Under the pieces are notes generated by a model. That model was not told the origin of the DNA. It saw nothing but the letters and a program-made list of their open reading frames with translations, and did not search any database. Source: Bergeyella_A cardium (GTDB taxonomy: Bacteria > Bacteroidota > Bacteroidia > Flavobacteriales > Weeksellaceae). Taken from it: a stretch of 64,000 bases of DNA. The position numbers were made by a program, and so were the translations under genes. Numbering within the stretch: the first letter of the stretch is position 1; each line of letters starts with the position of its first letter. Where the stretch lies: the NCBI RefSeq assembly GCF_030012605.2, contig NZ_CP114055.2. One strand, 5' to 3'. Below, piece by piece: positions 1-8,290 of this stretch.

Positions 1-73
1 TCCTTCTCTCCACTAAGGGAATTGTATATTTTCAGTTGATGATTTTCCATAAAATTGATTTAAAAAAAATGTA

Positions 74-736
74 TTAAACAAGTGAGCTCATCCCCACATA
101 ATGCAGAAACTCCTGACGGGTAATAGGGTTGGTACGGAAGATTCCGCTCAACTCTGCGGTTATGGTGGAGCTCTGCGTATCCTTTATCCCCCGGCAATTT
201 ACACAGAGGTGTTTTGCATCTATTATACAGGCTACATCTTTGGTTCCAAGGGCTTCTTTCATCGCATCTACAATCTGCATTGTGAGCCGCTCCTGCACCT
301 GCGGCCGCTTGGCGTAATAATCTACGATTCTATTGATTTTAGACAGGCCAATCACCTCCCCATTAGAAATATACGCTATATGCGCCTTTCCGATAATCGG
401 TAGGAAATGATGCTCGCAAAAAGAATAAACCGTGATATCTTTCTCTACCAGCATCTGGCGATACTTATACTTATTGGTAAAGGTAGAGATGCCGGGCTTA
501 TTCTCCGGCAGCAAGCCTCCGAATATTTCATTTACGAACATTTTTGCCACTCGTTTCGGGGAGTCTCTCAGCGAGTCGTCTGTCATATCCATCCCCAGCG
601 TGTGCATTATCTCTGCAAAGTGTTTTTCTATCTTCTGAATTTTCTCTTCAGGGCTCAGCAGGAAAGCATCTTCCCTTAGAGGGGTGTGCTCCTTACCTGT
701 AAAGAGGTCATCATCAATATCAAAATTATCTATCAT
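74..736 (-). CDS. folE: GTP cyclohydrolase I
   Basis: Converts GTP to 7,8-dihydroneopterin triphosphate, the first step of tetrahydrofolate (and possibly queuosine/pterin) synthesis in the cytoplasm. The 220-residue product has the family signature: CEHHF at residues 107-111 and CVNCRG at 178-183, which supply the zinc-binding Cys/His residues, plus the substrate-loop region GLSKINRIVDYYAKRPQVQE. A longer reading frame begins at 808, but its extra 24 residues are hydrophobic and low-complexity. The -7-like element at 757-764 lies inside that extension, so I place the start at 736. Divergent from the BspA-like gene at 947. The gene appears complete. Confidence 0.95.
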   Translation of the reverse strand: MIDNFDIDDDLFTGKEHTPLREDAFLLSPEEKIQKIEKHFAEIMHTLGMDMTDDSLRDSPKRVAKMFVNEIFGGLLPENKPGISTFTNKYKYRQMLVEKDITVYSFCEHHFLPIIGKAHIAYISNGEVIGLSKINRIVDYYAKRPQVQERLTMQIVDAMKEALGTKDVACIIDAKHLCVNCRGIKDTQSSTITAELSGIFRTNPITRQEFLHYVGMSSLV

Positions 737-756
737 AATAAGGATTAATACGGTTG

Positions 757-764
757 CAAAAATA
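757..764 (-). promoter_or_regulatory. -7 promoter element for folE
   Basis: On the minus strand this reads TATTTTTG, matching the Bacteroidetes -7 consensus TAnnTTTG, and sits 20 nt upstream of the chosen folE ATG. No clear -33 TTG is seen at the proper distance. It supports the 736 start over 808. Confidence 0.45.
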
Positions 765-888
765 AGGATTAAAATAAGATTTTGAAGATGAGTATTTAAT
801 TTATTCACCTTATATAATCTATTCTCTTTTTTATATCACAATAGAAAATATAAATCACTATCATTCCCAGTATCCCAAAAGAATATTA

Positions 889-896
889 TAGTTTTG
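889..896 (+). promoter_or_regulatory. -7 promoter element for BspA-like gene
   Basis: TAGTTTTG matches TAnnTTTG. The start codon is 50 nt downstream, so this leader is longer than most in the window. Confidence 0.5.
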
Positions 897-946
897 CGCA
901 CTTTTTTAAGTAGAATATTAACAACATAAATTATACATTATTACTT

Positions 947-2734
947 ATGAGTACAAAACTATTTTTGAATGCAGCCGTTGCCTGCTTCTTAGGAATTACT
1001 GCTAACAGCTTTGCACAAAGCACTCCTGCAGCTCCTCAAAAAGAGGATGTTGGGAGAATAGGTATCAACTCTATTTCCCCAAGAGCTACATTGGATATAG
1101 AGGTTAAAACCACTGATGAAACAGCTAACCAGGGTATCATTATCCCAAACCTGAGCAAAGTAAGTATTGCTAAAATAACAGAACCTGTAGAATCCACATT
1201 AGTATATATCAGCAATGTAGATAATTATACCGAAGGACAAAATACCACAGCTGATGCTCTTGTAGCAAATGTAAATGCAAAAGGCTTCTACTTCTACGAT
1301 GGTACTACTTGGCAGCCGCTACAAAAAACAGCACCCAAACTTGACTATATCATAAGTGCAGATGGTACTGTACTAATGCAATGGTTAAATAAATACACCC
1401 AGAATATAGATATGAATCAATATTCTGATATGGCAAATGTAACTACTATAAGCGAAAGATTATTACAAAACTCTGGTGGTATTAAGACATTTATTATAAA
1501 AGATGGTGTTACTAAAATAGGTAATTATGCCTTTCAAAATACTAAAGACTTAAAGGTAACCATCCCCCAATCTGTAACTGAAATAGAAGAGCACGCTTTT
1601 GAAGAGAATAAAGGGGTAACTGAACTCAATCTTCCTAATTTAAAAATTGCAGAAGATGGTATATTCCAAAAAAGCAATTTAAAAAGTATTGACTTATCTC
1701 AACTAACTACGATTAAGAAAAATGCATTCTCATACACCAAACTACTAACTACCGCCAATTTCCCTTCTGTAACCTCTGTAGGCAAAAGTGCTTTTGAAGA
1801 CAGCAATCTCTCTAATATCAGCTTACCAGAAGCTACCTTAATAGGGAGCTGGGCTTTTTATAACACTCATTTAACAAACATTTCGGCTCCAAAAGTTACT
1901 ACTATTGGAGAAAGGGCTTTTGGGGGCTCTAAAATAACAGATATAAACTTCCCTGAAGTCACTTCAATAGGTTGGTATGCATTCTCTGGAACAAAACTAA
2001 CCACTCTTAACCTCCCTAAAGCACAAATAATTGGAGGACATGCTTTCGAAAGTACAAATATAACAAGCATAAATCTACCCGAAGCCACTTCAATAGGTGA
2101 AAGCGCTTTCTCTAGAACAAAACTAACCACTCTTAACCTCCCTAAAGCACAAATAATTGGAGGACGTGCTTTCGAAAGTACAAATATAACAAGCATAAAT
2201 CTACCCGAAGCCACTTCAATAGGTGAAAGCGCTTTCTCTAGAACAAAACTAACCACTCTTAACCTCCCCAAAGTTACTACAGTAAATCGTTATGCTTTCG
2301 AAAACAGTGGGTTAACAAGCATAAGCCTACCTAATGCTACTTCAATAGGTTGGGGAGCCTTTGGCGATACTAAGCTAACCACTCTTAACCTTCCTAAAGT
2401 TACTACAGTAGAAGAACGTGCTTTCCATGGATTAACAAGTTTAGAAACACTCACCCTAGATTCTATAATAACTCTGACATCAGAAGCTATACATGTCCTA
2501 CCTAACTTAAAAAAGGTTATTCTGGGAGAAACTATTAAAGAAATTCAAGATGGAAATCTTCGTCAACTAAACAAGAATGCAGAAGTCTATATACGAGCTA
2601 CAACCCCTCCCTCCTTAACTGAAACATTCGATATAAATTGTACTTTCTATGTCCCTCAAGCAAGTCTTAATGCATACCATACCCACCAAGATTGGGCTCC
2701 TCATAAAGATAAAATAAAAGGATATAACTACTAA
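947..2734 (+). CDS. Secreted BspA-type leucine-rich-repeat protein
   Basis: A 595-residue exported protein of unknown ligand, probably a surface or secreted adhesin-like protein. It has a signal peptide (residues 1 to about 23, ending near ANSFAQ). Next comes an N-terminal segment typical of Bacteroidetes surface proteins (GINSISPRATLDI, then GFYFYDGTTWQPL near residue 120). From about 165 to 545 there are LRR_5/BspA-type repeats of the form IGxxAFxxTxLTxLNLPxVT. The C-terminal segment (TTPPSL...FYVPQASLNAYHTH) is the usual end of such proteins. Two adjacent 42-residue units are almost identical at the DNA level (see repeat entry). No type IX secretion C-terminal domain is obvious. Monocistronic, with its own promoter and a terminator. 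Confidence 0.85.
   Translation: MSTKLFLNAAVACFLGITANSFAQSTPAAPQKEDVGRIGINSISPRATLDIEVKTTDETANQGIIIPNLSKVSIAKITEPVESTLVYISNVDNYTEGQNTTADALVANVNAKGFYFYDGTTWQPLQKTAPKLDYIISADGTVLMQWLNKYTQNIDMNQYSDMANVTTISERLLQNSGGIKTFIIKDGVTKIGNYAFQNTKDLKVTIPQSVTEIEEHAFEENKGVTELNLPNLKIAEDGIFQKSNLKSIDLSQLTTIKKNAFSYTKLLTTANFPSVTSVGKSAFEDSNLSNISLPEATLIGSWAFYNTHLTNISAPKVTTIGERAFGGSKITDINFPEVTSIGWYAFSGTKLTTLNLPKAQIIGGHAFESTNITSINLPEATSIGESAFSRTKLTTLNLPKAQIIGGRAFESTNITSINLPEATSIGESAFSRTKLTTLNLPKVTTVNRYAFENSGLTSISLPNATSIGWGAFGDTKLTTLNLPKVTTVEERAFHGLTSLETLTLDSIITLTSEAIHVLPNLKKVILGETIKEIQDGNLRQLNKNAEVYIRATTPPSLTETFDINCTFYVPQASLNAYHTHQDWAPHKDKIKGYNY
1991..2270 (+). repeat. 126-bp tandem duplication inside the LRR gene
   Basis: The segment starting ACAAAACTAACCACTC at 1991 recurs at 2117 and 2243, an exact 126-bp period (42 codons, two LRR units). 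The two full copies differ at very few bases (for example CAT versus CGT near 2040/2166). This near identity, against more diverged flanking repeats, indicates a recent duplication by slippage or recombination. Confidence 0.9.
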
Positions 2735-2743
2735 CCATTATTT

Positions 2744-2771
2744 AAAAAGAGAGCTTGTAGGCTCTCTTTTT
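2744..2771 (+). terminator. Rho-independent terminator after BspA-like gene
   Basis: Inverted arms AAAAAGAGAGC and GCTCTCTTTTT around a 6-nt loop, ten bases after the stop codon. Confidence 0.75.
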
Positions 2772-2958
2772 AGATATATACTGTACTTAAAGAACGGGAA
2801 AGCTATCCTATTTTAGACTCTTATTACGAAATCCCCAAATTTAATACCCCATCATTATTCATTTCCCCTATAACTAAAAACAAATAGCAGGCTGCAATTC
2901 TCATATTAAATAAGATTACAGATAAACTAAAAAAAGATGTAAGTCTTAAAGAATTTTA

Positions 2959-2966
2959 TATATTTG
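2959..2966 (+). promoter_or_regulatory. -7 promoter element for acpP-fabF-rnc
   Basis: TATATTTG matches TAnnTTTG; the acpP ATG follows 34 nt later. Confidence 0.55.
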
Positions 2967-3000
2967 CACCCAGATTAAAATAACTTTAAAATAATATACT

Positions 3001-3240
3001 ATGTCAGACATTTCATCAAGAGTAAAAGCTATCATCGCTGATAAGCTAGATGTAGAAGAAACAGAAGTAACTCCTGAAGCAAGCTTCACAAACGATTTAG
3101 GAGCTGATTCTTTAGATACAGTTGAGCTTATTATGGAATTTGAAAAAGAATTCAACATTCAAATTCCAGACGATCAGGCTGAGAAAATTACTACTGTGGG
3201 GCACGCTATTGCTTACATAGAAGAAGTAGTAAACAAATAA
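3001..3240 (+). CDS. acpP: Acyl carrier protein
   Basis: A 79-residue acidic carrier of fatty-acyl chains during type II fatty acid synthesis. The 4'-phosphopantetheine attachment serine is Ser37 in the GADSLDTVEL motif. The length is normal for the family. First gene of an acpP-fabF-rnc cluster, an arrangement common in many bacteria, with 24 nt before fabF. Its own TAnnTTTG element precedes it. Confidence 0.97.
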   Translation: MSDISSRVKAIIADKLDVEETEVTPEASFTNDLGADSLDTVELIMEFEKEFNIQIPDDQAEKITTVGHAIAYIEEVVNK

Positions 3241-3264
3241 CAAAAAAACTAAAAAAACAAACTT

Positions 3265-4512
3265 ATGGAATTGAAAAGAGTAGTTGTAACAGGATTTGGC
3301 GCCATAACTCCAATAGGAAATAATGCAAATGAATACTGGGAAAACCTTGTGAAAGGTGTGAGCGGAGCAGCTCCGATTACTCTTTTCGATCCTACAAACT
3401 TCAAGACCAAATTTGCCTGCGAAGTGAAGGGCTTTAACCCGCTTGACCACTTTGATAAAAAAGAGGCAAAGAAAATGGACAGAAACACACAGCTCGGTAT
3501 GGTGGCAGCAAGAGAAGCTGTAGCCCACGCAAGACTGATAGAAGATAATGTAGATAAAAACCGAATCGGTGTTATCTGGGGCTCTGGGATTGGAGGTTTA
3601 GAAACTTTTGAAACCGAAGTTTTAGGCTATGCAAACTCGAATGGAGTACCGAGGTTTAACCCTTTCTTCATCCCTAAAATGATAGCCGACATTACCCCAG
3701 GACATATCTCTATGGAGTTCGGTTTCCACGGACCTAATTACACTACCGTTTCCGCTTGTGCTTCCTCTGCTAATGCTATTATAGACTCTAAAATGCTCAT
3801 CCAATTAGGCAAGGCAGATGTTATTGTATGCGGTGGCTCCGAAGCAGCAGTTACTGCGAGTGGCGTAGGTGGCTTTAATGCTTTAATGGCACTCTCTACA
3901 AGGAATGATGACCCTAAAACCGCTTCCCGCCCATTTGATAAAGACCGCGATGGTTTTGTCTTAGGCGAAGGTGCAGGCTCTATCGTACTCGAAGAATATG
4001 AACACGCGGTAAAGAGAGGGGCAACTATCTATGCAGAGCTTTCAGGAGGTGGTCTCAGCGCAGATGCTTACCATATGACGGCTCCTCACCCAGAGGGTCT
4101 CGGGGCTTATCTCGTAATGAAAAGCTGCGTAGAAGATGCGGGACTTTCCCCTGACCAGGTAGATCATATCAATATGCACGGAACCTCTACTCCACTCGGA
4201 GATATTGCAGAATCCAGTGCTATTGCAAGGCTCTTCGGTGAGCACGCTTACAATATTCAAATCAACTCCACTAAGTCTATGACGGGGCATTTGCTCGGTG
4301 CTGCGGGAGTTATAGAAGCTATTGCTACTGTGGGGGCATTAACTCACGGAGTAGTTCCACCAACCATCAACCACTTTACAGACGATGAGAAGATTGATGA
4401 CAAATTAGACTTCACATTTAACAAAGCGGTAAAAAGGGATATCAGCGTAGCAATGAGCAATACTTTTGGCTTCGGTGGACATAACGCTTGCGTACTTTTC
4501 AAAAAAATATAA
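3265..4512 (+). CDS. fabF: Beta-ketoacyl-ACP synthase II
   Basis: Condenses malonyl-ACP with acyl-ACP to elongate fatty acids. The 415-residue thiolase-fold protein carries the Cys-His-His catalytic set: Cys165 in TVSACASS, His305 in NMHGTST and His342 in SMTGHLLGAAG, with Lys337 nearby. The two His residues define the FabF/FabB class rather than FabH. Co-transcribed with acpP and rnc, so the carrier protein and its elongation enzyme are made together. Confidence 0.97.
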   Translation: MELKRVVVTGFGAITPIGNNANEYWENLVKGVSGAAPITLFDPTNFKTKFACEVKGFNPLDHFDKKEAKKMDRNTQLGMVAAREAVAHARLIEDNVDKNRIGVIWGSGIGGLETFETEVLGYANSNGVPRFNPFFIPKMIADITPGHISMEFGFHGPNYTTVSACASSANAIIDSKMLIQLGKADVIVCGGSEAAVTASGVGGFNALMALSTRNDDPKTASRPFDKDRDGFVLGEGAGSIVLEEYEHAVKRGATIYAELSGGGLSADAYHMTAPHPEGLGAYLVMKSCVEDAGLSPDQVDHINMHGTSTPLGDIAESSAIARLFGEHAYNIQINSTKSMTGHLLGAAGVIEAIATVGALTHGVVPPTINHFTDDEKIDDKLDFTFNKAVKRDISVAMSNTFGFGGHNACVLFKKI

Positions 4513-4521
4513 TTCCAGTCT

Positions 4522-5289
4522 ATGATGAGGCTTCAGAAATACATCAGTAAATTTCTGTTTAAGGAGAAGACACCACCCCTCAGCAACGAAGATTTTAATT
4601 TTAAAGAAAAGATAAAAGCCATTGTAGGCTACGAAATACGCAATATAGACCTCTACAAAGAGGCTTTCTCACTAAAACTTTCCAGAAACAATTATAAGAA
4701 CTACGAGCGCTTAGAATTCCTTGGTGATGCCGTGCTTGGGTCTATTATTTCCTCGTATCTGTTCATCAATTATCCGAAGTCCAACGAGGGTTTTATGACG
4801 CAATTGAAGTCTAAAATCGTCAATCGGAAAAATCTAAATAAGCTCGGGGAGGAATTAAAACTCTCCCGCCTTATAAAGAACACCAAAGGTACAATCCTAA
4901 GCGAGGATATTACAGGAAACCTATTTGAAGCGCTTATCGGGGCTATATTCCTTGATACCGATTATGAATCTTGCAAAAAAATAGTACTCGGAAAGCTCTT
5001 AACGCCTGAGAAAATCAATCAGCTGGAAAATAAAATCATCAGCTATAAAAGCCTCCTGCTCGAATGGTCTCAAAAGGAGAAAAAATCTCTCGCCTACGAA
5101 ACGGTGGAAGAAAGTTCCCCTTCCGAGAAAACGAGCGTCTTCCGCTCCTATGTAATCCTCGAAGGCAAAAGAATAACCAACGCCAGCGAATCTTCCAAGA
5201 AAAAAGCAGAAGAAAAAGCCGCACAAAGAGCCTTCTACTCCCTCAACAAAAAACAACGGATACTTACGAAAATCCCCCAAAAGCAGTAA
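4522..5289 (+). CDS. rnc: Ribonuclease III
   Basis: Double-stranded-RNA endonuclease that matures rRNA and cuts structured mRNAs. The 255-residue protein has the catalytic signature ERLEFLGDAVLG (about residues 63-74), the second acidic site in GNLFEALIGAIFLD, and a C-terminal dsRNA-binding domain (about 175-240). Starts 9 nt after fabF, consistent with one transcript. The start MMRLQKY is the only good candidate and leaves a normal N-terminal extension for this phylum. Confidence 0.95.
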   Translation: MMRLQKYISKFLFKEKTPPLSNEDFNFKEKIKAIVGYEIRNIDLYKEAFSLKLSRNNYKNYERLEFLGDAVLGSIISSYLFINYPKSNEGFMTQLKSKIVNRKNLNKLGEELKLSRLIKNTKGTILSEDITGNLFEALIGAIFLDTDYESCKKIVLGKLLTPEKINQLENKIISYKSLLLEWSQKEKKSLAYETVEESSPSEKTSVFRSYVILEGKRITNASESSKKKAEEKAAQRAFYSLNKKQRILTKIPQKQ

Positions 5290-5295
5290 AAAAAT

Positions 5296-5505
5296 AGCCT
5301 CCAAAAGTGTAAAAATCCACCTCTATAAGTTATTGATTCCAAACCCCACAGAGAAGGTAAAAAAACTGACTGAGTTTTTTCAAAAACTGACTGCCTTTTT
5401 CAAAAAACTGACTGAGTTTTTTCAAAAACTGACTGCCTTTTCTTAGAGGCGGACTGCCTTTTTAAAAAATACGACTTTCATCCCTCCAAAAATTGACTTC
5501 AATCC
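5296..5505. repeat. 210-bp intergenic repeat, copy 1
   Basis: The same 210-bp unit occurs at 39280-39489. It begins AGCCTCCAAAA, runs through CACCTCTATAAGTTATTG and CACAGAGAAGGTA, then has four to five tandem 20-21-bp units of the form AAAAACTGACTGnnTTTTTC. It ends GACTTTCATCCCTCCAAAAATTGACTTCAATCC. It lies between rnc and the gene at 5557. The iterons alternate ...GAGTTTTTT and ...GCCTTTTT here. Confidence 0.9.
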
Positions 5506-5528
5506 CCCTCCTAAAAAGGAGAAATCCT

Positions 5529-5536
5529 TACTTTTG
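5529..5536 (+). promoter_or_regulatory. -7 promoter element for the pyk operon
   Basis: TACTTTTG matches TAnnTTTG; the ATG at 5557 follows 20 nt after it. The element lies just outside the 210-bp repeat. Confidence 0.65.
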
Positions 5537-5556
5537 TGGAAATTTTATAGAGAAGT

Positions 5557-6057
5557 ATGAGAGCTCAAAATCCATTTATTCTGGAAGATGAAGACGAAAT
5601 AGAAGAAGTGTCTTTGGGGTTGCTTAGACTCTCTGATAAGATACTCCCACACGAATTTTTCTTCAAAATTAACAGTAGCAGAAAATTACAGTTTGAGCGA
5701 ACTGTAGATTTAGAAATCTGTGGTGAGTATTTTAATTACCAGCACAGCGTATTTCAGGCTTGCGATGGGCAGACGAGGAATATCATTCGCTTGTTCAAGA
5801 ACAAATCTTGCCTTTCCCATCAGAAAAAGGAAATCGATGAACTCTTCAGTGATGAAAACCCAATTCATTACCTGATTCCAAAGGCTGAGGAAGTAGATTA
5901 CATTATGTTCTCTTCAGATAATATTGCAGATTTTTCTGTACTTTTGCCCTCTCAAAATATCAATTTTTCCATTCAGGAGCTGATTACCGATTCTAATCAT
6001 CCGCTCTATAAACTCATTCAATACGAATATTATGAACAAAGACTTAAAAAAAACTAA
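5557..6057 (+). CDS. IPExxxVDY-type conserved protein
   Basis: A 166-residue cytoplasmic protein of unknown function. It contains the sequence YLIPKAEEVDYIMFS (about residues 108-122), which fits the Bacteroidetes IPExxxVDY family with one substitution (K for E). Members of this family are commonly found directly before pyruvate kinase, as here. The 3' end overlaps the pyk start by 26 nt, which suggests translational coupling and a link to glycolysis, but no activity is known to me. Confidence 0.75.
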   Translation: MRAQNPFILEDEDEIEEVSLGLLRLSDKILPHEFFFKINSSRKLQFERTVDLEICGEYFNYQHSVFQACDGQTRNIIRLFKNKSCLSHQKKEIDELFSDENPIHYLIPKAEEVDYIMFSSDNIADFSVLLPSQNINFSIQELITDSNHPLYKLIQYEYYEQRLKKN

Positions 6058-7477
6058 GATTATCGCAACGCTCGGCCCAGCATCATCCAACAAAGAAACG
6101 ATGATAGAAATGATTAAAGCCGGAGTAGACGTATTCAGAATAAACTTCTCACACGCAGACTATGACCTAGTAAGGAAGAATGTAGAACTCATCCGAGAAA
6201 TCAATGCAGACTTCGGATACTCGGTAGGAATACTCGGAGATTTACAAGGTCCCAAACTGAGAATCGGTGTAGTGAAGGAAGGTGCTTTCCTCAACCCTGG
6301 GGATATACTCACCTTTACCAATGAGGAGATTGAGGGTGATTCCACAAAAGTCTATATGACCTATCAGCAGTTTCCAAAAGATGTAAAAGTGGGAGAAACC
6401 ATCCTTATTGATGATGGAAAACTCGTCCTCGAAGTCATAGAAACCAATGAAAAAGACACTGTAAAAGCAAAAACTATACAAGGTGGGCCACTAAGCTCCA
6501 AGAAAGGCGTAAACCTGCCCAATACCAATGTATCCCTACCAGCACTTACAGAAAAAGACATCAGAGATGCTAACTTTATATTAGACCTCCAACTGGACTG
6601 GATAGCGCTCTCTTTCGTAAGACACGCGCAGGATATCATAGACCTAAAAGAAATCATCGCCAACCATCCTACCAACAACTTCCCAACACCTATTATTGCG
6701 AAGATAGAAAAGCCAGAAGGGGTGAAAAACATCGATGAAATCCTCGAACACTGCAATGCCCTAATGGTAGCAAGAGGAGACCTTGGCGTAGAAATCCCAA
6801 TGGAGGAAGTACCCGCAATACAAAAAGCATTGGTAGAGAAATCCAGAGAGCACGCAAAACCTATCATCATCGCTACCCAAATGATGGAAACAATGATCAA
6901 CAGCCTCACTCCTACCCGAGCAGAAGTAAATGATGTGGCAAATTCCGTATTAGACGGCGCCGATGCCGTAATGCTCTCTGGAGAGACTTCCGTAGGGAAA
7001 TACCCAGTAGAAGTGATTAAGAATATGTCTAAAATCATCAAAAATATTGAAACAACCGACTATTATAGAGAAAGGAACAACATTATTGAAAAGCAGTTTA
7101 ACTGTATAGACGAGCGCTTCATCACAAACAGAATATGTCTTGGAGCAGTTCGTATCGCAAAATCCATAGAGGTACAGGCAATCGTTACCCTCACCTACTC
7201 AGGATATACCGCTTTCCAGATTTCTTCGCAGAGACCCAACTCTCATATTATCGTTTATAGCTCAAACAAGCGGGTTATTACCCAGCTAAATCTCCTTTGG
7301 GGCGTACGAGCTTTCTTCTATGATATGCAAAAATCCACAGATGAAACTATCGTACAAGTAAATACGCTTACCTATTCAAACAAATTCGTAGAGCAGGGAG
7401 ATATGGTCATCAACCTCAATGCAATGCCCGCCCACGAAGGAGGCAAAACCAATACCCTAAGACTAACCACCATTTAA
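6032..7477 (+). CDS. pyk: Pyruvate kinase
   Basis: Transfers phosphate from phosphoenolpyruvate to ADP, the last step of glycolysis. The 481-residue protein shows the N-terminal KTKIIATLGPAS, the active-site strand PIIAKIEKPEG, the signature MVARGDLGVEIP and the K+/Mg2+ loop IIATQMMETMI, followed by SGETSVGKYP. The C-terminal regulatory domain (about 350-480) is complete. Start at 6032 gives the canonical N-terminus and a 26-nt overlap with the upstream gene. A strong terminator follows. Confidence 0.97.
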   Translation: MNKDLKKTKIIATLGPASSNKETMIEMIKAGVDVFRINFSHADYDLVRKNVELIREINADFGYSVGILGDLQGPKLRIGVVKEGAFLNPGDILTFTNEEIEGDSTKVYMTYQQFPKDVKVGETILIDDGKLVLEVIETNEKDTVKAKTIQGGPLSSKKGVNLPNTNVSLPALTEKDIRDANFILDLQLDWIALSFVRHAQDIIDLKEIIANHPTNNFPTPIIAKIEKPEGVKNIDEILEHCNALMVARGDLGVEIPMEEVPAIQKALVEKSREHAKPIIIATQMMETMINSLTPTRAEVNDVANSVLDGADAVMLSGETSVGKYPVEVIKNMSKIIKNIETTDYYRERNNIIEKQFNCIDERFITNRICLGAVRIAKSIEVQAIVTLTYSGYTAFQISSQRPNSHIIVYSSNKRVITQLNLLWGVRAFFYDMQKSTDETIVQVNTLTYSNKFVEQGDMVINLNAMPAHEGGKTNTLRLTTI

Positions 7478-7483
7478 TCCATA

Positions 7484-7522
7484 AAAAAGAGCAGTACTGA
7501 TAAAAGTACTGCTCTCTTTTTT
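7484..7522 (+). terminator. Rho-independent terminator after pyk
   Basis: Arms AGAGCAGTACT and AGTACTGCTCT around a 6-nt loop, followed by CTTTTTT. Confidence 0.9.
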
Positions 7523-7693
7523 ATCGGTTTATTTCTTAAACCCTCTTTAATTTTTTAATAAAAAAACAGCATTACTCACGGTCTCAAAAGCATTATTATA
7601 AATACAAACAACACTAATAAATCCCCTCTCCCAAAATTTTCTATAAGAAGCAGACCAGCTTTTCTGAATAAAAAATTCTTTCCAAACTATACT

Positions 7694-7701
7694 TATCTTT
7701 G
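7694..7701 (+). promoter_or_regulatory. -7 promoter element for NUDIX gene
   Basis: TATCTTTG matches TAnnTTTG, 17 nt before the ATG at 7719. Confidence 0.6.
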
Positions 7702-7718
7702 CTTTAAAATTCTCAAGT

Positions 7719-8237
7719 ATGAAGGAGCTTCAATACTGCCCAAAATGTGGCAACAAAACTTTGCAATTCAATGAAATCAATAAGCTGAGCTGTACGGATT
7801 GTGATTTCGTTCTCTACCATAATTGCGCAGCTGCCGTAGCTGTTATCCTTCGTTGCAGAGATGAAATTTTCTTCACCAAAAGAAGCCAAGAGCCCAAAAG
7901 CGGAATGCTGGATTTATCAGGAGGTTTTGTAGATCCTAATGAGTCCGCAGAAGAGACCTGCAAACGAGAACTAATGGAAGAGCTCCAGCTTCCAATCGAT
8001 GTATCTCGGCTAAGGATTCTCGGCACTCGCCCCAATGTATATCATTTTAAAGGAATTGATTACAATACGATGGACATATTCTTCGAGTATGAAGTTAAGG
8101 AGAAATTCCTGCCAACCCTCGAGCTGTCGGAAGTCAGCGATGGAATATGGGTAAAAATATCTAACCTCGATTTCTCATCTCTTGCCTTTGATTCTCAGCG
8201 GAATTTCCTAAGAACTTGGGTTGAACCATTCTCATAA
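7719..8237 (+). CDS. NUDIX hydrolase with zinc ribbon
   Basis: A 172-residue pyrophosphohydrolase. An N-terminal zinc ribbon (Cys7, Cys10, Cys25, Cys28) precedes a Nudix domain. The Nudix box runs about 69-91, with the GG...E...KREL.EEL residues that bind Mg2+ at the diphosphate. The ribbon plus Nudix arrangement resembles the C-terminal half of NADH pyrophosphatase NudC, but the NudC N-terminal domain is absent. The substrate is therefore open; an NAD(H)- or nucleotide-sugar-like diphosphate is only inferred. Monocistronic. Confidence 0.85.
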   Translation: MKELQYCPKCGNKTLQFNEINKLSCTDCDFVLYHNCAAAVAVILRCRDEIFFTKRSQEPKSGMLDLSGGFVDPNESAEETCKRELMEELQLPIDVSRLRILGTRPNVYHFKGIDYNTMDIFFEYEVKEKFLPTLELSEVSDGIWVKISNLDFSSLAFDSQRNFLRTWVEPFS

Positions 8238-8255
8238 CCCAGAATCATCAAAATA

Positions 8256-8284
8256 AAAATCCCCTCTCGTGGAGGGGATTTCTC
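8256..8284. terminator. Bidirectional terminator between NUDIX gene and trpS
   Basis: AAATCCCCTC and GAGGGGATTT arms with a 5-nt loop, flanked by A-rich and T-rich runs, between convergent genes. Confidence 0.85.
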
Positions 8285-8290
8285 TTTACA

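Noticed and set aside
1867..2271. Minus-strand open frame with repeats inside the LRR gene
   Set aside because: Mirror of the duplicated LRR coding sequence; no independent start signals.
5340..5452. In-frame heptapeptide repeat (KLTEFFQ/KLTAFFK) readable across the iterons of the 210-bp element
   Set aside because: There is no start codon or ribosome site, and in the second copy a 20-bp unit breaks the frame, so the repeat is non-coding.
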